From Hyphomicrobiaceae bacterium UBA7697 (GTDB lineage Bacteria; Pseudomonadota; Alphaproteobacteria; Rhizobiales; Methyloligellaceae): a stretch of 64,000 bases of DNA. Every line of letters starts with the position of its first letter. The stretch's first letter is position 1. The stretch spans positions 310,001 through 374,000 of the forward strand of contig DLGJ01000008.1 of assembly GCA_002482645.1 (NCBI GenBank), read 5' to 3'. A program made the position numbers and the translations under genes. Below, piece after piece: positions 1 through 9,258 of this stretch. The notes under the pieces are model-generated. The model ran no database searches. It worked only from the letters and a program-made list of their open reading frames with translations, and was not told the DNA's origin.

Positions 1-1779
1 CGGCCTCACGGTGGCCGCCGGAACAGGAGCGCCCTCGGCGGGAGCGCCGGCATCATCCCGCAATCCTGGCACGATCTCCAGCCTGAGATCGGGGCGCCGG
101 ACGTCCGGCCGGAGGACGGCCTGGAGCCCCGTCAGCGGTTCCTCCGAATTGTTGATGCCGCCGATGGAAATCCCGTTGACGAGGAACGCACGCGGCGTCC
201 CCGACAGCGTGAACACAGCCCGCTCGGAAAGCGGGACATCCGGCTGGTCGAACAACCAGGAAACCTTGGAGAATGTCTCGTCGGGGACTTCGGCGGCGAT
301 CACCGAGCCGGAGCTCGCACGCATCAACAGGCCTCCCCCGATCAGAAGGCCGCCAAAGACCAGCAAGATGGCACCCGCAAGGATCATCATGTGACTGACA
401 TCGAGCCCCTTTTTGCCCGCCCAGGTCTCGGCCCAAACGATCGCGGCCTCCGTGCCGGCACGGGCAGATGCGCTGGCCCGCGCCCCTTGCTGCCGCAACC
501 AGGTCCAGCCGCTTTGGGCGCTGGCGCGCGCCGCGCTGGAGAATGCGCCGGTGCGCGCGCCCATTCCGCCCCCCCAGGATGACAGGACACGCCCCATCCC
601 GCCAGCGGCTCCAGCCGCGGCGGCGCTCGCCGCCGCTCCTCCGGCCTTCAGGAAACCTGATGGGCCGGCCTGACGAGGCAGCCGCGTGCCGGCACCGCTC
701 CACTCCGGAGAATGAACCTCTTCGCCAGGATCGACGTCTCCAATCCAGGGATCGCCGGAGGGCCGGTCCAACGGCGCGGCGCTCTCTGCGCGGAAGCCGT
801 ACGCTTCCGGAACTTGGGCCGAAGCCTCGGACGGCGCGCCCCCATCCAACTCGGCCTTGTCGGCGGCCGCCTGGCGCGGTATCGCGTCCACCGGCATCGC
901 GAACTCTCGCGGGCGCGCTTTGTCCGGTACCTTGACGCCCGGCATGGCGCCGCGCACCCGCCCGGCGAGGAGATCGAACTTCGGCGGAATGCCTTGAGCC
1001 CGCGACAGCGCCCAGGACATGCCGCCGGAAGCGAGAGCCGCCCCCTTCTTGCTCGCGGACGAGAGGCCGCTCCCGATCGCGCTTCCGGCCGTGCGCGAGA
1101 ACTGCCCAGCTTCGGCCGCGGCGGCTTGCGCCCGCGCCGAAAACGCCTGCCCCCCGGCCCGCGCCGACGCTGTCGCCTTCTCGCCGCTCCAAGCGGCTCC
1201 CGCGGCAAGTCCCTCGCCGGCTCCACGCGCGGCCTTGCCGAACTTGGCTCCCGCCGAGGCGGCCCCTTGCGTCAACCGGAGGCCCGCAACGGCGGCGGCG
1301 TGCCGGGCCCGGAGGCCCATAGACGATGCCGCATGCGCGATGCCGCGCCAGACGGCCTGAAGGCCGCCCGTGGCCGAGCGGCCGAGAGCCCGGGCACCGC
1401 TCGCGGCTTTACCGAAGCCCAATGCGATCCAAGACCCGAAAAGCGCGAACAGACCGGCGAAGGCCTGCCGGACCGCTCGAACGGCACGCTGCCGCACCGC
1501 CCGGCGCTGACGGCGCCCGCGCTCCTTCTTGGCCGTCGCGAGGCGCTCGTCGCGCTGACGCCGCAACCACCGCTCGTGCCGTTCCCGATCCTTCTCGACG
1601 GCGGCGTTCTGTGCGCGCAACCAGCGCTGATAGTCCGTCAGATCGTCCTTGGTGCTCGATAGTAGGGCGCCGGATTCCGCGGCCCGATCCTTCGCGGCAG
1701 CAACGGAGGCCTCCAATGCGGCGGTCTCGCGAGCGTCCACATCGTCGTCGAATGTCGACCAGGCACGTCGTTTCTGCAT
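1..1779 (-). CDS. Large unrecognised membrane-anchored protein, partial (C-terminus beyond left edge)
   Basis: An open minus-strand frame of 593 codons runs from an ATG at 1779 off the window with no stop; I read every codon. The N-terminal 100 residues are charged and look coiled-coil (many E, K, R, D). A weakly hydrophobic stretch follows at about 103-120, then a long Ala/Gly-rich region. A clear membrane segment lies at about 464-486, starting with MMILAGAILLVFGG. About 110 acidic, better-ordered residues follow it before the edge. The topology suggests a cytoplasmic N-terminal region and an extracytoplasmic C-terminal part. I do not recognise the family. The reading is favoured over overlapping frames because its composition is protein-like while theirs is Arg/Pro/Gly-rich. 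A GTG at 1806 is an alternative start. Confidence 0.75.
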   Translation of the reverse strand, partial: MQKRRAWSTFDDDVDARETAALEASVAAAKDRAAESGALLSSTKDDLTDYQRWLRAQNAAVEKDRERHERWLRRQRDERLATAKKERGRRQRRAVRQRAVRAVRQAFAGLFALFGSWIALGFGKAASGARALGRSATGGLQAVWRGIAHAASSMGLRARHAAAVAGLRLTQGAASAGAKFGKAARGAGEGLAAGAAWSGEKATASARAGGQAFSARAQAAAAEAGQFSRTAGSAIGSGLSSASKKGAALASGGMSWALSRAQGIPPKFDLLAGRVRGAMPGVKVPDKARPREFAMPVDAIPRQAAADKAELDGGAPSEASAQVPEAYGFRAESAAPLDRPSGDPWIGDVDPGEEVHSPEWSGAGTRLPRQAGPSGFLKAGGAAASAAAAGAAGGMGRVLSSWGGGMGARTGAFSSAARASAQSGWTWLRQQGARASASARAGTEAAIVWAETWAGKKGLDVSHMMILAGAILLVFGGLLIGGGLLMRASSGSVIAAEVPDETFSKVSWLFDQPDVPLSERAVFTLSGTPRAFLVNGISIGGINNSEEPLTGLQAVLRPDVRRPDLRLEIVPGLRDDAGAPAEGAPVPAATVRP

Positions 1780-2105
1780 TGGACTGCCCACGCCGTCAGC
1801 CCCCACCTGAATCGCGGTCAAGCCTTGGGTCCGCTCCGGCCGTCAATCCCGTCGAGCCTCGCGGCAACCCGCGAAGCTCGATCGGCAACGGAATCAAACC
1901 GCTTCGGCGTTCGCCGGCTTCTGCCCCGCAGAAAGCCCAATCGCCCACGTCCGGGACGGAATTCCTGGTCCTTCACGGCCCCGTAAGCGAGCCGGACCAG
2001 GCGAGACCTCGTCAATTTCCGCCAACGCCACCTTAGCGGTCATCGAGGCGGCGGCCAAGAGCCGCGCGTACGGCGTTTGGGGTCAATCGGAGGGGTACGG
2101 AACGA
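1780..2105. other. 326-bp region with only doubtful small reading frames
   Basis: Two overlapping minus-strand frames could be read here. One starts at an ATG at 2043 and gives 49 residues beginning MTAKVALAEIDE, ending at 1894. The other starts with TTG at 2015 and gives 65 residues, ending at 1818. Joining the first to the second by a frameshift near 2000 would give one protein of about 75 residues, so this may be a small decayed gene. Neither frame has a convincing ribosome binding site or a recognisable motif. Confidence 0.3.
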
Positions 2106-2387
2106 TTAGCGGTCGTCGAGTCCGCCGAGAACGCGGTCGAAGTCGCGCGCCTTCTGGTAGTCGATCACCGCCTTCGTGGCGCGCTTCGTCGCCAGTTCCT
2201 GCCGGCAGGCATCGTAAGCCGCCTCGCCCGGCTTCGTGTTCTTCGCACGGCACTTGGCGTCGTCTTCGGCCTTGTGGGCCTCCTCCGCGGCCTTGCGGTC
2301 GGCTTCGATGTCGCCGCGCGCGGCACAGGCCGAAAGGGCGATCGAAAGAGGCAGCAATACCGCGAGAAATCCCAGACGTCTCATCAT
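2106..2387 (-). CDS. Small lipoprotein, unknown function
   Basis: This is a 93-residue protein with a lipoprotein signal peptide. After MMRRLGFLAVLLPLSIAL comes the lipobox LSAC, so the mature protein would begin at Cys-20 or so and be lipid-anchored. The mature part is very hydrophilic, rich in Lys/Glu/Asp, with two more cysteines (AKCRAK and DACRQ) that could form a disulfide. A second ATG at 2384 is equally possible as start. No family is recognised. Confidence 0.7.
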   Translation of the reverse strand: MMRRLGFLAVLLPLSIALSACAARGDIEADRKAAEEAHKAEDDAKCRAKNTKPGEAAYDACRQELATKRATKAVIDYQKARDFDRVLGGLDDR

Positions 2388-2526
2388 CGGCGGTTGCTTG
2401 AGCCTCAATGATGGCCTCGTCAAGGTCAAAGCTCCGTGATTGTCATAGGCTTGCCTTGAGACGGCCAGCATGAGCGATTAGCTGCCTTACGAGCCCTTGC
2501 GCCCGAACCAAGAACCTGGAGCCGAA

Positions 2527-4158
2527 GTGACCCCAACTCAGTATCGCATCCACCGAGCCTTCTTTGTCTGCGTCCTTGCGTGTCTCGTCTTCGCCGCAAG
2601 CCCAAGCACCGCGTTCGCGGAGGACGCACACCACGCGGCCGACGCTTCCAGCGAGCCCGCAGCCTCCAAGACCGAAAAGTCCGAGACTGGGAAATCCGAG
2701 GCTGGGAAATCCGAGCAAGCGGCCGAGCCGAAAAAGGTTCTGCTCCGCCTGCCTCCGGATGTGACGTCCCACCACGTGCTGAAACAGGACGGCGGGGAGC
2801 TTCCCTATACGGCCGTTGCCGGTTCGATCAAACCGGTGGACAGCGACGGGCAGCCGGTGGCCGAGATCTTTTACGTGTCCTATGCGGCCGAGCCAGGGGA
2901 CACGAAAAGACCGGTCACGTTCGTATTCAACGGCGGACCCGGAGCGGCCTCGACCTACCTTCATCTCGGCACTATGGGGCCCAAGATCGTCGCGACGACG
3001 GACACCGGCGCCCTCACCGGACCGCCGTCCCGCCTAATCCCCAACGATTCAAGCTGGCTCGATTTCACCGACCTCGTCTTCGTCGATCCGGTCGGTACGG
3101 GCTACAGCCGCGCCACCGGCAGTAAGACGGGCAAGGACTTCTGGGGCGTCGAGCAGGACGCGAATTCGCTCGCAGAGTTCATCCGCCTCTATTTAACCGA
3201 GACGGGCCGGATGGGATCGCCCATTTTCCTGGCCGGCGAGAGCTATGGCGGATTTCGCGCCGCTGCGGTCACGCGGAAATTGCAGCGCAAGGGCACTCTG
3301 TCGCCAAGCGGCCTGGTGCTGATCTCCCCTGCCCTCGAATTCTCGATGTTGCGCGGCGAGGATTACGATCCGCTGCCATGGGCGCTCGCGCTCCCCTCCT
3401 ACGCGGCGGTGAAGCTGGAAAGCGATGGCATCACCACGCGCGAAGGACTCGCCGGGGCGCTGAAGGACGTCGAGAGCTACGCCATGACGGACTACCTCGT
3501 GGCGCTCGCCTCCGGGATCGAGCAAGGCGGACAAGCGGCGAGCGCGAAAGTCGCCGAACTGACCGGTTTGCCGCTGGAGAAGGTTCAGCAGCACTTTGCC
3601 CGCATCCCGCAACGGTTGTTCGTCAAGGAATTCGACAGGCCGGGCGGTCAAGTTCTGAGCCTCTATGACGGGAGCATCGGCGGTCCCGATCCCCACCCGT
3701 CCAGCGCCTGGCCGCACGGGCCCGATCCGGTGCTCGACGCGACCGCGCCGCTCTGGTCTTCGGCCTTCGTGCGTTATGCGCAGGAGCATCTCGGCTACAA
3801 GACCGACGAAAGCTTCGAACTGCTGAACCGGAAGATCAGCGCGAGCTGGGACTTCGGCACGAGCCCGACCAAGCAGGGCTATGCCGGCGTGCTGGACGAC
3901 ATCCAGGATGCGCGCGCCGCCAATCGCAATCTCGGAGTGCTCATTGCCAGCGGCTACACCGATCTGATTACGCCCTATTCCGTGCCGGCCTATCTCGTGG
4001 GGCAGTTGCCGCCGCTGAAGGGCGCAAGCCCGATCGAAGTCCGGAACTATGCCGGCGGCCACATGCTCTATTTGCGCGCGCCGTCGCGGCGGGCCCTGAA
4101 GAAGGACGCCGAAGCGATGTACCGGCGAACGCTGGGCGAGACGGGCTCGGAAGGCTAG
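2527..4158 (+). CDS. Exported serine carboxypeptidase, peptidase family S10
   Basis: This is a 543-residue peptidase with an N-terminal signal peptide (hydrophobic core FFVCVLACLVF, then an Ala-x-Ala-type cleavage region) followed by a Lys/Ser/Glu-rich linker. Family S10 hallmarks are present: FNGGPGA, DPVGTGYS, the nucleophile motif GESYGG (Ser at about 239), an Asp in GYTDL (about 479) and the His in GGHML (about 512). It should cleave C-terminal residues from peptides in the periplasm. The GTG at 2527 is chosen because GGAG lies about seven bases upstream; a TTG at 2497 would add ten polar residues before the signal peptide. It converges on the VTT gene, overlapping it by four bases. Confidence 0.88.
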   Translation: MTPTQYRIHRAFFVCVLACLVFAASPSTAFAEDAHHAADASSEPAASKTEKSETGKSEAGKSEQAAEPKKVLLRLPPDVTSHHVLKQDGGELPYTAVAGSIKPVDSDGQPVAEIFYVSYAAEPGDTKRPVTFVFNGGPGAASTYLHLGTMGPKIVATTDTGALTGPPSRLIPNDSSWLDFTDLVFVDPVGTGYSRATGSKTGKDFWGVEQDANSLAEFIRLYLTETGRMGSPIFLAGESYGGFRAAAVTRKLQRKGTLSPSGLVLISPALEFSMLRGEDYDPLPWALALPSYAAVKLESDGITTREGLAGALKDVESYAMTDYLVALASGIEQGGQAASAKVAELTGLPLEKVQQHFARIPQRLFVKEFDRPGGQVLSLYDGSIGGPDPHPSSAWPHGPDPVLDATAPLWSSAFVRYAQEHLGYKTDESFELLNRKISASWDFGTSPTKQGYAGVLDDIQDARAANRNLGVLIASGYTDLITPYSVPAYLVGQLPPLKGASPIEVRNYAGGHMLYLRAPSRRALKKDAEAMYRRTLGETGSEG

Positions 4159-4913
4159 CGCGGCACGGCCGGTTTCTCGCGCGCCGCGCGGGCCGGCCAA
4201 TACTTCCTGCCGAGCGCGGCGAGGACGCTGAAGACGACCATGCCGGCGAGCACGAGCAAGGTCGTGCCTGAGCCGAACGTCACCAATTGCTGGCCGGCCG
4301 CCACGACCAGAACCGTATAGGGCAGGAGCGCGGCGAAACTCGCCAGAAAGAAGCGCCAGGTGCTGAGCGGCGTGACGCCCGCGACATAGCTGAGCCCGTC
4401 CATGTTGAGGCCGGGAATCAAACGGCAAAGAAAGACCGCAACCATGAGCTGCGATTGCGACGTGTTCTCGTCGAGGAGCCAACGGCCGGCCCTGGTCCTG
4501 GCAACTTTCTCGACCCAGCCTCGCCGCTCCACGAAGCCGCGGCCCAAACGCCGGCCGATGAGAAACCCGGCGAGCGCGCCGAGCTGCGCCCCCACCAAGA
4601 CATAGAGGCTGCCGAGCACGACACCTTGCGAGGCTCCCGCCGCCAACAGAAGCGGCGACGTCGGCACAACGCCAAGCAAGCTGGCCCCAAAGCGCAGGCC
4701 GATGATGGCGACAGGGCCCCATAGCCCGAGAGATTGGAGCTCATGCTCCAGACCCGGCGAAGCCGCCGCACCGGCCGGATCCGCCCACACAAGCGCGGTG
4801 AGCGCACAAACGCCCGCAACGGCAATCGAAGTGGCTGGATGCGATCGGCGCATAGTCCCCGTTCCTACGGCAGTTCCATCACGGAGCCGCGACAAGGCCC
4901 GTACGGCCGTCAT
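4155..4913 (-). CDS. VTT-domain (TVP38/TMEM64, DedA-like) membrane protein
   Basis: The 252-residue product has several membrane segments. It carries the VTT-domain signature: GVVPTSPLLLAAGA, then an Arg-rich loop (LIGRRLGRGF) and a second hydrophobic half with RLIPGLNMDGLSYVAG. Proteins of this superfamily sit in the inner membrane and are linked to lipid scrambling or envelope homeostasis; the specific role here is unknown. The ATG at 4913 has GGAG just upstream. An inner ATG at 4853 with a purine-rich GGGGGA upstream would start exactly at a signal-anchor-like sequence and is a real alternative. Confidence 0.8.
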   Translation of the reverse strand: MTAVRALSRLRDGTAVGTGTMRRSHPATSIAVAGVCALTALVWADPAGAAASPGLEHELQSLGLWGPVAIIGLRFGASLLGVVPTSPLLLAAGASQGVVLGSLYVLVGAQLGALAGFLIGRRLGRGFVERRGWVEKVARTRAGRWLLDENTSQSQLMVAVFLCRLIPGLNMDGLSYVAGVTPLSTWRFFLASFAALLPYTVLVVAAGQQLVTFGSGTTLLVLAGMVVFSVLAALGRKYWPARAAREKPAVPR

Positions 4914-5048
4914 CCATCTCCAATATGCCGCCGGAGCTTGTCATAATACGACAATGTCAGGCGCAGGCGGCCTTCCGCCCTTGCGAATACCTTTTTTTTG
5001 TGGTCCACGGCTCTGAAATAGCGGATCGGCCAATTTTGAGGAACGGCG

Positions 5049-5702
5049 ATGTCTCTTCGGCGTCTCACATACTGCCTTCTGGTCACGATGACATTGACGA
5101 CCCTCGGCGCGGCGGTCGCGACGTTCGGTTTTGCCGGACCCGTCCGCGCGGAAGACGCCGCCGAGACGAAGGATGCGCCGGAAGACCAAGCGGAAAAGGA
5201 ACCTGTCTGGCACGAGTTTCATTTTCCCGAGCGTGGCTTCGTCGCCTCGTTCCCTGGCGTCACGGAAAGGCCGAAGCCCGAAAGCACGCCCGTGCCAGGG
5301 CAGAACCCGCTCCTGCAGCACGAATACAAGGTCAAGGCCGGCAAGGACACGGTCTACAGCATCGTCGTGTTCGAGTATCCGGAAGGCCGCGCGCCGAACC
5401 CGCCGAAGCAGGACTATTTCGAGAAGATCGTGGCGGCCTATGCCAAGGGCAGCGACACCAAGGTGCGCAGCCAGACACCCATCAAGATCAATGGCCGTCC
5501 GGGCTACGAGGCGAAGGCCGAAGACGATCGCGGCAAGCTCAATCACCTGATAACGCTCGTCGCGAACGGCGATCGAATCTACATGCTGATTTCCGCCGGA
5601 CCGAAGAAACACGCCAGCAGCGTCGACGCAATTCGCTTCCGCGACGGTTTCCGGCTGCTGGGCGGTCCGCCGCCGCCCGATACGGCCGGCAGCGCCAACT
5701 AA
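5049..5702 (+). CDS. Exported protein of unknown function
   Basis: The 217-residue protein has a typical signal peptide (TYCLLVTMTLTTLGAA, cleavage near GPVRAED) and an acidic linker. A folded domain of about 160 residues follows, beginning HEFHFPERGFVASFPG. The start is supported by GAGG six bases upstream. The domain resembles small exported proteins in which an aromatic strand followed by FPG opens an alpha/beta fold, but I cannot name the family. The gene stands alone between two minus-strand genes, so it probably has its own promoter in 4914-5048. Confidence 0.75.
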   Translation: MSLRRLTYCLLVTMTLTTLGAAVATFGFAGPVRAEDAAETKDAPEDQAEKEPVWHEFHFPERGFVASFPGVTERPKPESTPVPGQNPLLQHEYKVKAGKDTVYSIVVFEYPEGRAPNPPKQDYFEKIVAAYAKGSDTKVRSQTPIKINGRPGYEAKAEDDRGKLNHLITLVANGDRIYMLISAGPKKHASSVDAIRFRDGFRLLGGPPPPDTAGSAN

Positions 5703-5706
5703 AGCG

Positions 5707-7263
5707 TCAAGACCGCCAAACAGGCTTCGCGCGCAAGCTCTCTACGAAGCGCTGTATCCCGGCTGAGGGCGCGGACGTGAACAGTCCGGCCAGACCGGCG
5801 ACGAGGAAGCCGGCGGGCACGCCGAACACACCGGCCAAGGCGCCGTGCACGCCGAACCAATTGGCGATGGGCTGCACGGACGCCTTCCATTTCGTCAGCA
5901 CTGCCCCTTGCGCCGCCGCATCGGCCGCGACGTAATAGTTCTGACGCAGCGCCTCGTAGGCAGCGGTCTGCACTTGCGTCGCATCGGAGAGGAAACTCGA
6001 CGATTCGTAAAACAGGAACGGGATCGTCTGCGGTGCGATCATGTAATAGAGGCACACGATCAGCCCCGCCACCATGCCCGCGGCCGCGGCTTCGCCGCCA
6101 AGCCGCTTCCACCACACCCCGAGCACCAGAACCGGCAAGAACGCGCTCGCGGCCAACGAGAAGGCGGCGGCCGTTCCGGCCATCGTCTCGTCCGGCCATT
6201 TGAGCGCCATGGCTCCGGCCAATCCCAAGGTCGCGACAATCGCAAGGCGCGCCGCGAATAGCTGCCGGCTGACCGGCGCCGCCGGCCGGATGCCCTTGAA
6301 ATAGAGGTCGTAGGACAGGACGTTGCCCATACACAGGGCAAGTGCCGCGCCCGTGGAAAGAAGGACCGCGACGGCCCCGACCACCAGCACCGCCTCCGCG
6401 ATCATGGACAGCGGGTCGCCGGACGCGATCGACGCCGCCTCGTAAAGACCGGCGAGCGCGGGCCCGGCCAAGCAGAGCAGAACCAGAAAGACCGGTGCCC
6501 CGACGAACGCGGCCCTCGCATCCACCGCATCGGGCGCGGTGAAGCTCCGCATCAGCAGATACGGAAACGAAGCCATGCCCGCGGCGAGACAGAACAGGAG
6601 CGCGAAGCTGTTGACGGGGCTCGTCTGCGCGAAGGGCTTCCAGGGCAGCGACGGCACCACTTCGTCCACAAGAAGCGTATCCATGGCCGCCGGAGCACCC
6701 GTCTGCCATAGCACGGCCAAAACGGCGACGACGCCCGCGAGCAGCATCACCGCGTAGTAGGCGAGCTGTGAGAGGCTCAGCGACCGCATGCCGCCCAGAA
6801 GCGTCGCCACCAGGATCAGCACGCCCCCCGCCGCGACGCCGGTCCATATCGGGATCGCGAAAACGGCCTGGCCGAGCAGACCGAAGGCAAGCATGACGGC
6901 CGCGAGCGCCGGAAATGAGCAGAGGAGCACGCCGAACACACCGAGCGGCCGCATGGTCTCGGCTTCGAAGCGCTCGGCGAGGAAATCCGGCAGCGTGAAC
7001 CCGCCATAGCCGCGCAGGTAAGGCGCCAGCAACACGCCGGCCAGGACCAAGCCGAGCCCGGCGCCCGCCAGAAGCACGAGCGTACCTTGCCAGTCGAAAT
7101 CGACCGCCCCGGAAGCGCCGGCAAAAACAACGGCCCCCACGGACGATCCGGCGATCGCGAGGGCATTGAAAAACGCCGGCACGAGCCGGCCCGCCGTGTA
7201 GAAATCGGAGAGCGGACGCGTCATGCGCACGAGTCCCCCGCGTGCGAAGAACAGCACCGCCAT
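5707..7263 (-). CDS. Sodium:solute symporter family (SSS) transporter
   Basis: The 518-residue polytopic protein shows the SSS pattern: DFYTAGR near the N-terminus, then NALAIAGSSVGAVVF, GFTLPDFLAERF, and a segment with SFPYLLMRSFTAP. The closest named relatives are ActP-type acetate/monocarboxylate permeases, but the substrate cannot be read from the sequence. It lies 41 bases behind oxyR on the same strand, so the two are probably co-transcribed. The N-terminus is short for the family: the first membrane helix before the DFYTAGR motif is barely complete, and no alternative start exists upstream in frame before a stop at 7306. Confidence 0.85.
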   Translation of the reverse strand: MAVLFFARGGLVRMTRPLSDFYTAGRLVPAFFNALAIAGSSVGAVVFAGASGAVDFDWQGTLVLLAGAGLGLVLAGVLLAPYLRGYGGFTLPDFLAERFEAETMRPLGVFGVLLCSFPALAAVMLAFGLLGQAVFAIPIWTGVAAGGVLILVATLLGGMRSLSLSQLAYYAVMLLAGVVAVLAVLWQTGAPAAMDTLLVDEVVPSLPWKPFAQTSPVNSFALLFCLAAGMASFPYLLMRSFTAPDAVDARAAFVGAPVFLVLLCLAGPALAGLYEAASIASGDPLSMIAEAVLVVGAVAVLLSTGAALALCMGNVLSYDLYFKGIRPAAPVSRQLFAARLAIVATLGLAGAMALKWPDETMAGTAAAFSLAASAFLPVLVLGVWWKRLGGEAAAAGMVAGLIVCLYYMIAPQTIPFLFYESSSFLSDATQVQTAAYEALRQNYYVAADAAAQGAVLTKWKASVQPIANWFGVHGALAGVFGVPAGFLVAGLAGLFTSAPSAGIQRFVESLRAKPVWRS

Positions 7264-7304
7264 GAGAAGCGAAAGCTGGGTACTAAGCGTTTTCGGCCTC
7301 CCTT

Positions 7305-8225
7305 CTATCGCGGCGGCCGCGCCGATGCCGTCTTCGGCGCGCCCCCTTGGCGCAGCAACGCACCGAGCTGCAGGAACTCCGACTTTCGCGGAGAACTCTT
7401 ACGCCAGGCAAGTCCGATTTCCCGTTTGGGCTCCGGCGGCGAAAAACGCAAGAGCCGAATGCCGTCGGAGCGATGAACCTCGATGGACGTCGCCATCTCC
7501 GGCAACAGGGTGATGCCGTAGCCGTTCGCCACCATCTGAACGATCGTCGCGAGGCTGGACGCGCCGAAGCTCTCGCGCACATCGGGTGTCATCAACTGGC
7601 AATAGGATAGCGCCTGATCGCGCAGGCAATGTCCTTCCTCGAGCAGCAGCAACCGGTCGCCCGCAAGCATGTCCTGCGTGGCCGAGTCGAGCTCCGCGTT
7701 CTCCGGGGTCGCCTGGATCGCAAGAATGAAAGGATCGTCGAACAAGAAATGCGTTTCCACGTCCGGGTCGTCGATCGGCAGCGCGACGAGGATAACGTCG
7801 AGGTCCGCGCAGACAAGCTCCCGGACCAACGTTTCGGTGACCGTTTCGCGAAGTTGCAGCGACAGGCCGGGAAAGCGCCGCTGCAAGGCCGGCAACGCCG
7901 CCGGCAAGAGATACGGTGCGATGGACGGAATCGCGCCGAGCTTGAGGATGCCGGTGAGGACGCCCTCCTGCCCCTTGGCATAGTCAACGAGGTCCTGAAC
8001 CGATGCGAGAATGGTCCGCGCCCGGCTCGCAACCTCCGCACCTTTGTCTGTGAGCCCGATCCCGGATTTGCGGCGCTCCACGAGGTTGAGCCGCAACTCG
8101 TCCTCGAGCTCCTTGATCTGCATGCTGAGGGCCGGCTGGCTGACGGCGCACTCTTTCGCCGCCTGGCCGAAATGGCGCGTCCGCGCGAGCGCCTCAAGGT
8201 AGCGCAACTGCCTCAGTGAAACCAT
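7305..8225 (-). CDS. oxyR: LysR-family peroxide sensor OxyR
   Basis: This is a 306-residue LysR regulator with an N-terminal winged helix-turn-helix (RQLRYLEALARTRHFGQAA, then VSQPALSMQIKELE) and a substrate-binding-like effector domain. The OxyR redox site is intact: GHCLRDQALSYC has Cys-200 and Cys-209, the same nine-residue spacing as the peroxide-reactive pair of E. coli OxyR (199/208). GYGITLLPEMA, also typical of OxyR, follows. It should activate antioxidant genes when oxidised by hydrogen peroxide. It is transcribed away from pqqCDE and leads into the symporter gene. No catalase or peroxidase gene is adjacent. Confidence 0.92.
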   Translation of the reverse strand: MVSLRQLRYLEALARTRHFGQAAKECAVSQPALSMQIKELEDELRLNLVERRKSGIGLTDKGAEVASRARTILASVQDLVDYAKGQEGVLTGILKLGAIPSIAPYLLPAALPALQRRFPGLSLQLRETVTETLVRELVCADLDVILVALPIDDPDVETHFLFDDPFILAIQATPENAELDSATQDMLAGDRLLLLEEGHCLRDQALSYCQLMTPDVRESFGASSLATIVQMVANGYGITLLPEMATSIEVHRSDGIRLLRFSPPEPKREIGLAWRKSSPRKSEFLQLGALLRQGGAPKTASARPPR

Positions 8226-8523
8226 TGACGATCAACGTATGTTATGAATTCGGAGCCTGCCAGCAGGAATTCTTATCAAATCGGACGCCGCCCTTCCATG
8301 GTTTCGCGCGCGGTCGTCCCCACCGAACGCGTTACCGGAAGCGCCGCGGCGGCGGAAAACCGCCAAAAGGGCTTCAGACGTTCTTAATCCGGGTTCAAGC
8401 CCGTGTTCATGAACGAGTCATAGATTTCCGGTTCGCTCTCCCCATTTATTTAGGAGAGACCGTTTAAAGAGACGCCAGGGAGAAGAAGCGTCTGGCGAGG
8501 AACCCGAGCGAGGAAGTAGGCCC
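8226..8523. promoter_or_regulatory. Divergent oxyR / pqqC intergenic region
   Basis: These 298 bases separate the divergent oxyR and pqqCDE genes and must hold both promoters. The pqqC-proximal part carries an inverted repeat, AGACGC at 8470-8475 and GCGTCT at 8488-8493, overlapped by CGCCAG/CTGGCG, so a small leader hairpin is possible. I searched all frames for a pqqA-like short peptide with the Glu-x3-Tyr motif and found none. Confidence 0.5.
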
Positions 8524-9258
8524 GTGACCAAGATTCTGAGCCCCGAGGAACTCGAGGCGGAACTGCGCGCCATCGGCGCCGCGCAGTACCACGACAAACA
8601 CCCCTTTCATAAGCTGTTGCATGGTGGAAAGCTGAACAAGGGCCAGGTGCAGGCCTGGGCGCTGAATCGCTACTGCTACCAGTCGGCCGTGCCGCGGAAG
8701 GACGCCGCACTCATGAGCCGTTGCCATGACCGCGAATTGCGGCGCGAGTGGCTGCACCGCATCATGGATCACGACGGCTATGGCGAGGAGGAAGGCGGCA
8801 TCGAGCGCTGGCTCGTTCTCACCGACGGCCTCGGTCTCGACCGCGACTATGTGATCTCGCGGAAAGGCGCCCTGCCCGAAACGGTTTTCGCCGTCGAGGC
8901 CTATGTGAATTTCGTCCGCGACAAGACGCTGGTCGAGGCCGTCGCCTCGTCGCTGACCGAACTGTTCGCGCCGAACATCCACAAGGAGCGTATCTCCGGC
9001 ATGTTGGAGAACTACGATTTCATCAGCGACGACGTGATGGCCTACTTCAAGCGCCGCCTCACCCAGGCGCCGCGCGATGCCGATTTCGCGCTGGAATATG
9101 TGAAGCAGAACGCACGGACCCCCGAGGCTCAGCAAGGCGTGCTCGATGCGCTTCGCTTCAAGACCCATGTCTTGTGGGCGCAGCTCGATGCTCTCTACCT
9201 GGCCTATGTCGATCCGGGCATGATTCCGCCCGGAGCCTTCGTGCCGGATGCATCGTGA
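8524..9258 (+). CDS. pqqC: Pyrroloquinoline-quinone synthase PqqC
   Basis: PqqC catalyses the last, cofactor-free oxidation and ring closure that yields PQQ. The 244-residue protein has the family's length and motifs: YHDKHPFH near the N-terminus, WALNRYCYQ, IPRKDAA-like VPRKDAA, and a helical body with DHDGYGEEEGGIERW. The start is GTG, with GGAAG eight bases upstream. Its TGA stop overlaps the pqqD ATG, showing a translationally coupled operon. The operon here begins at pqqC; pqqA and pqqB are not in the window. Confidence 0.95.
   Translation: MTKILSPEELEAELRAIGAAQYHDKHPFHKLLHGGKLNKGQVQAWALNRYCYQSAVPRKDAALMSRCHDRELRREWLHRIMDHDGYGEEEGGIERWLVLTDGLGLDRDYVISRKGALPETVFAVEAYVNFVRDKTLVEAVASSLTELFAPNIHKERISGMLENYDFISDDVMAYFKRRLTQAPRDADFALEYVKQNARTPEAQQGVLDALRFKTHVLWAQLDALYLAYVDPGMIPPGAFVPDAS

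Noticed and set aside
53..1192. 379-codon minus-strand frame rich in Arg/Gly
   Set aside because: It overlaps the protein-like frame that runs 1779 to 1 in another phase and has the Arg/Pro/Gly bias of a shadow frame.
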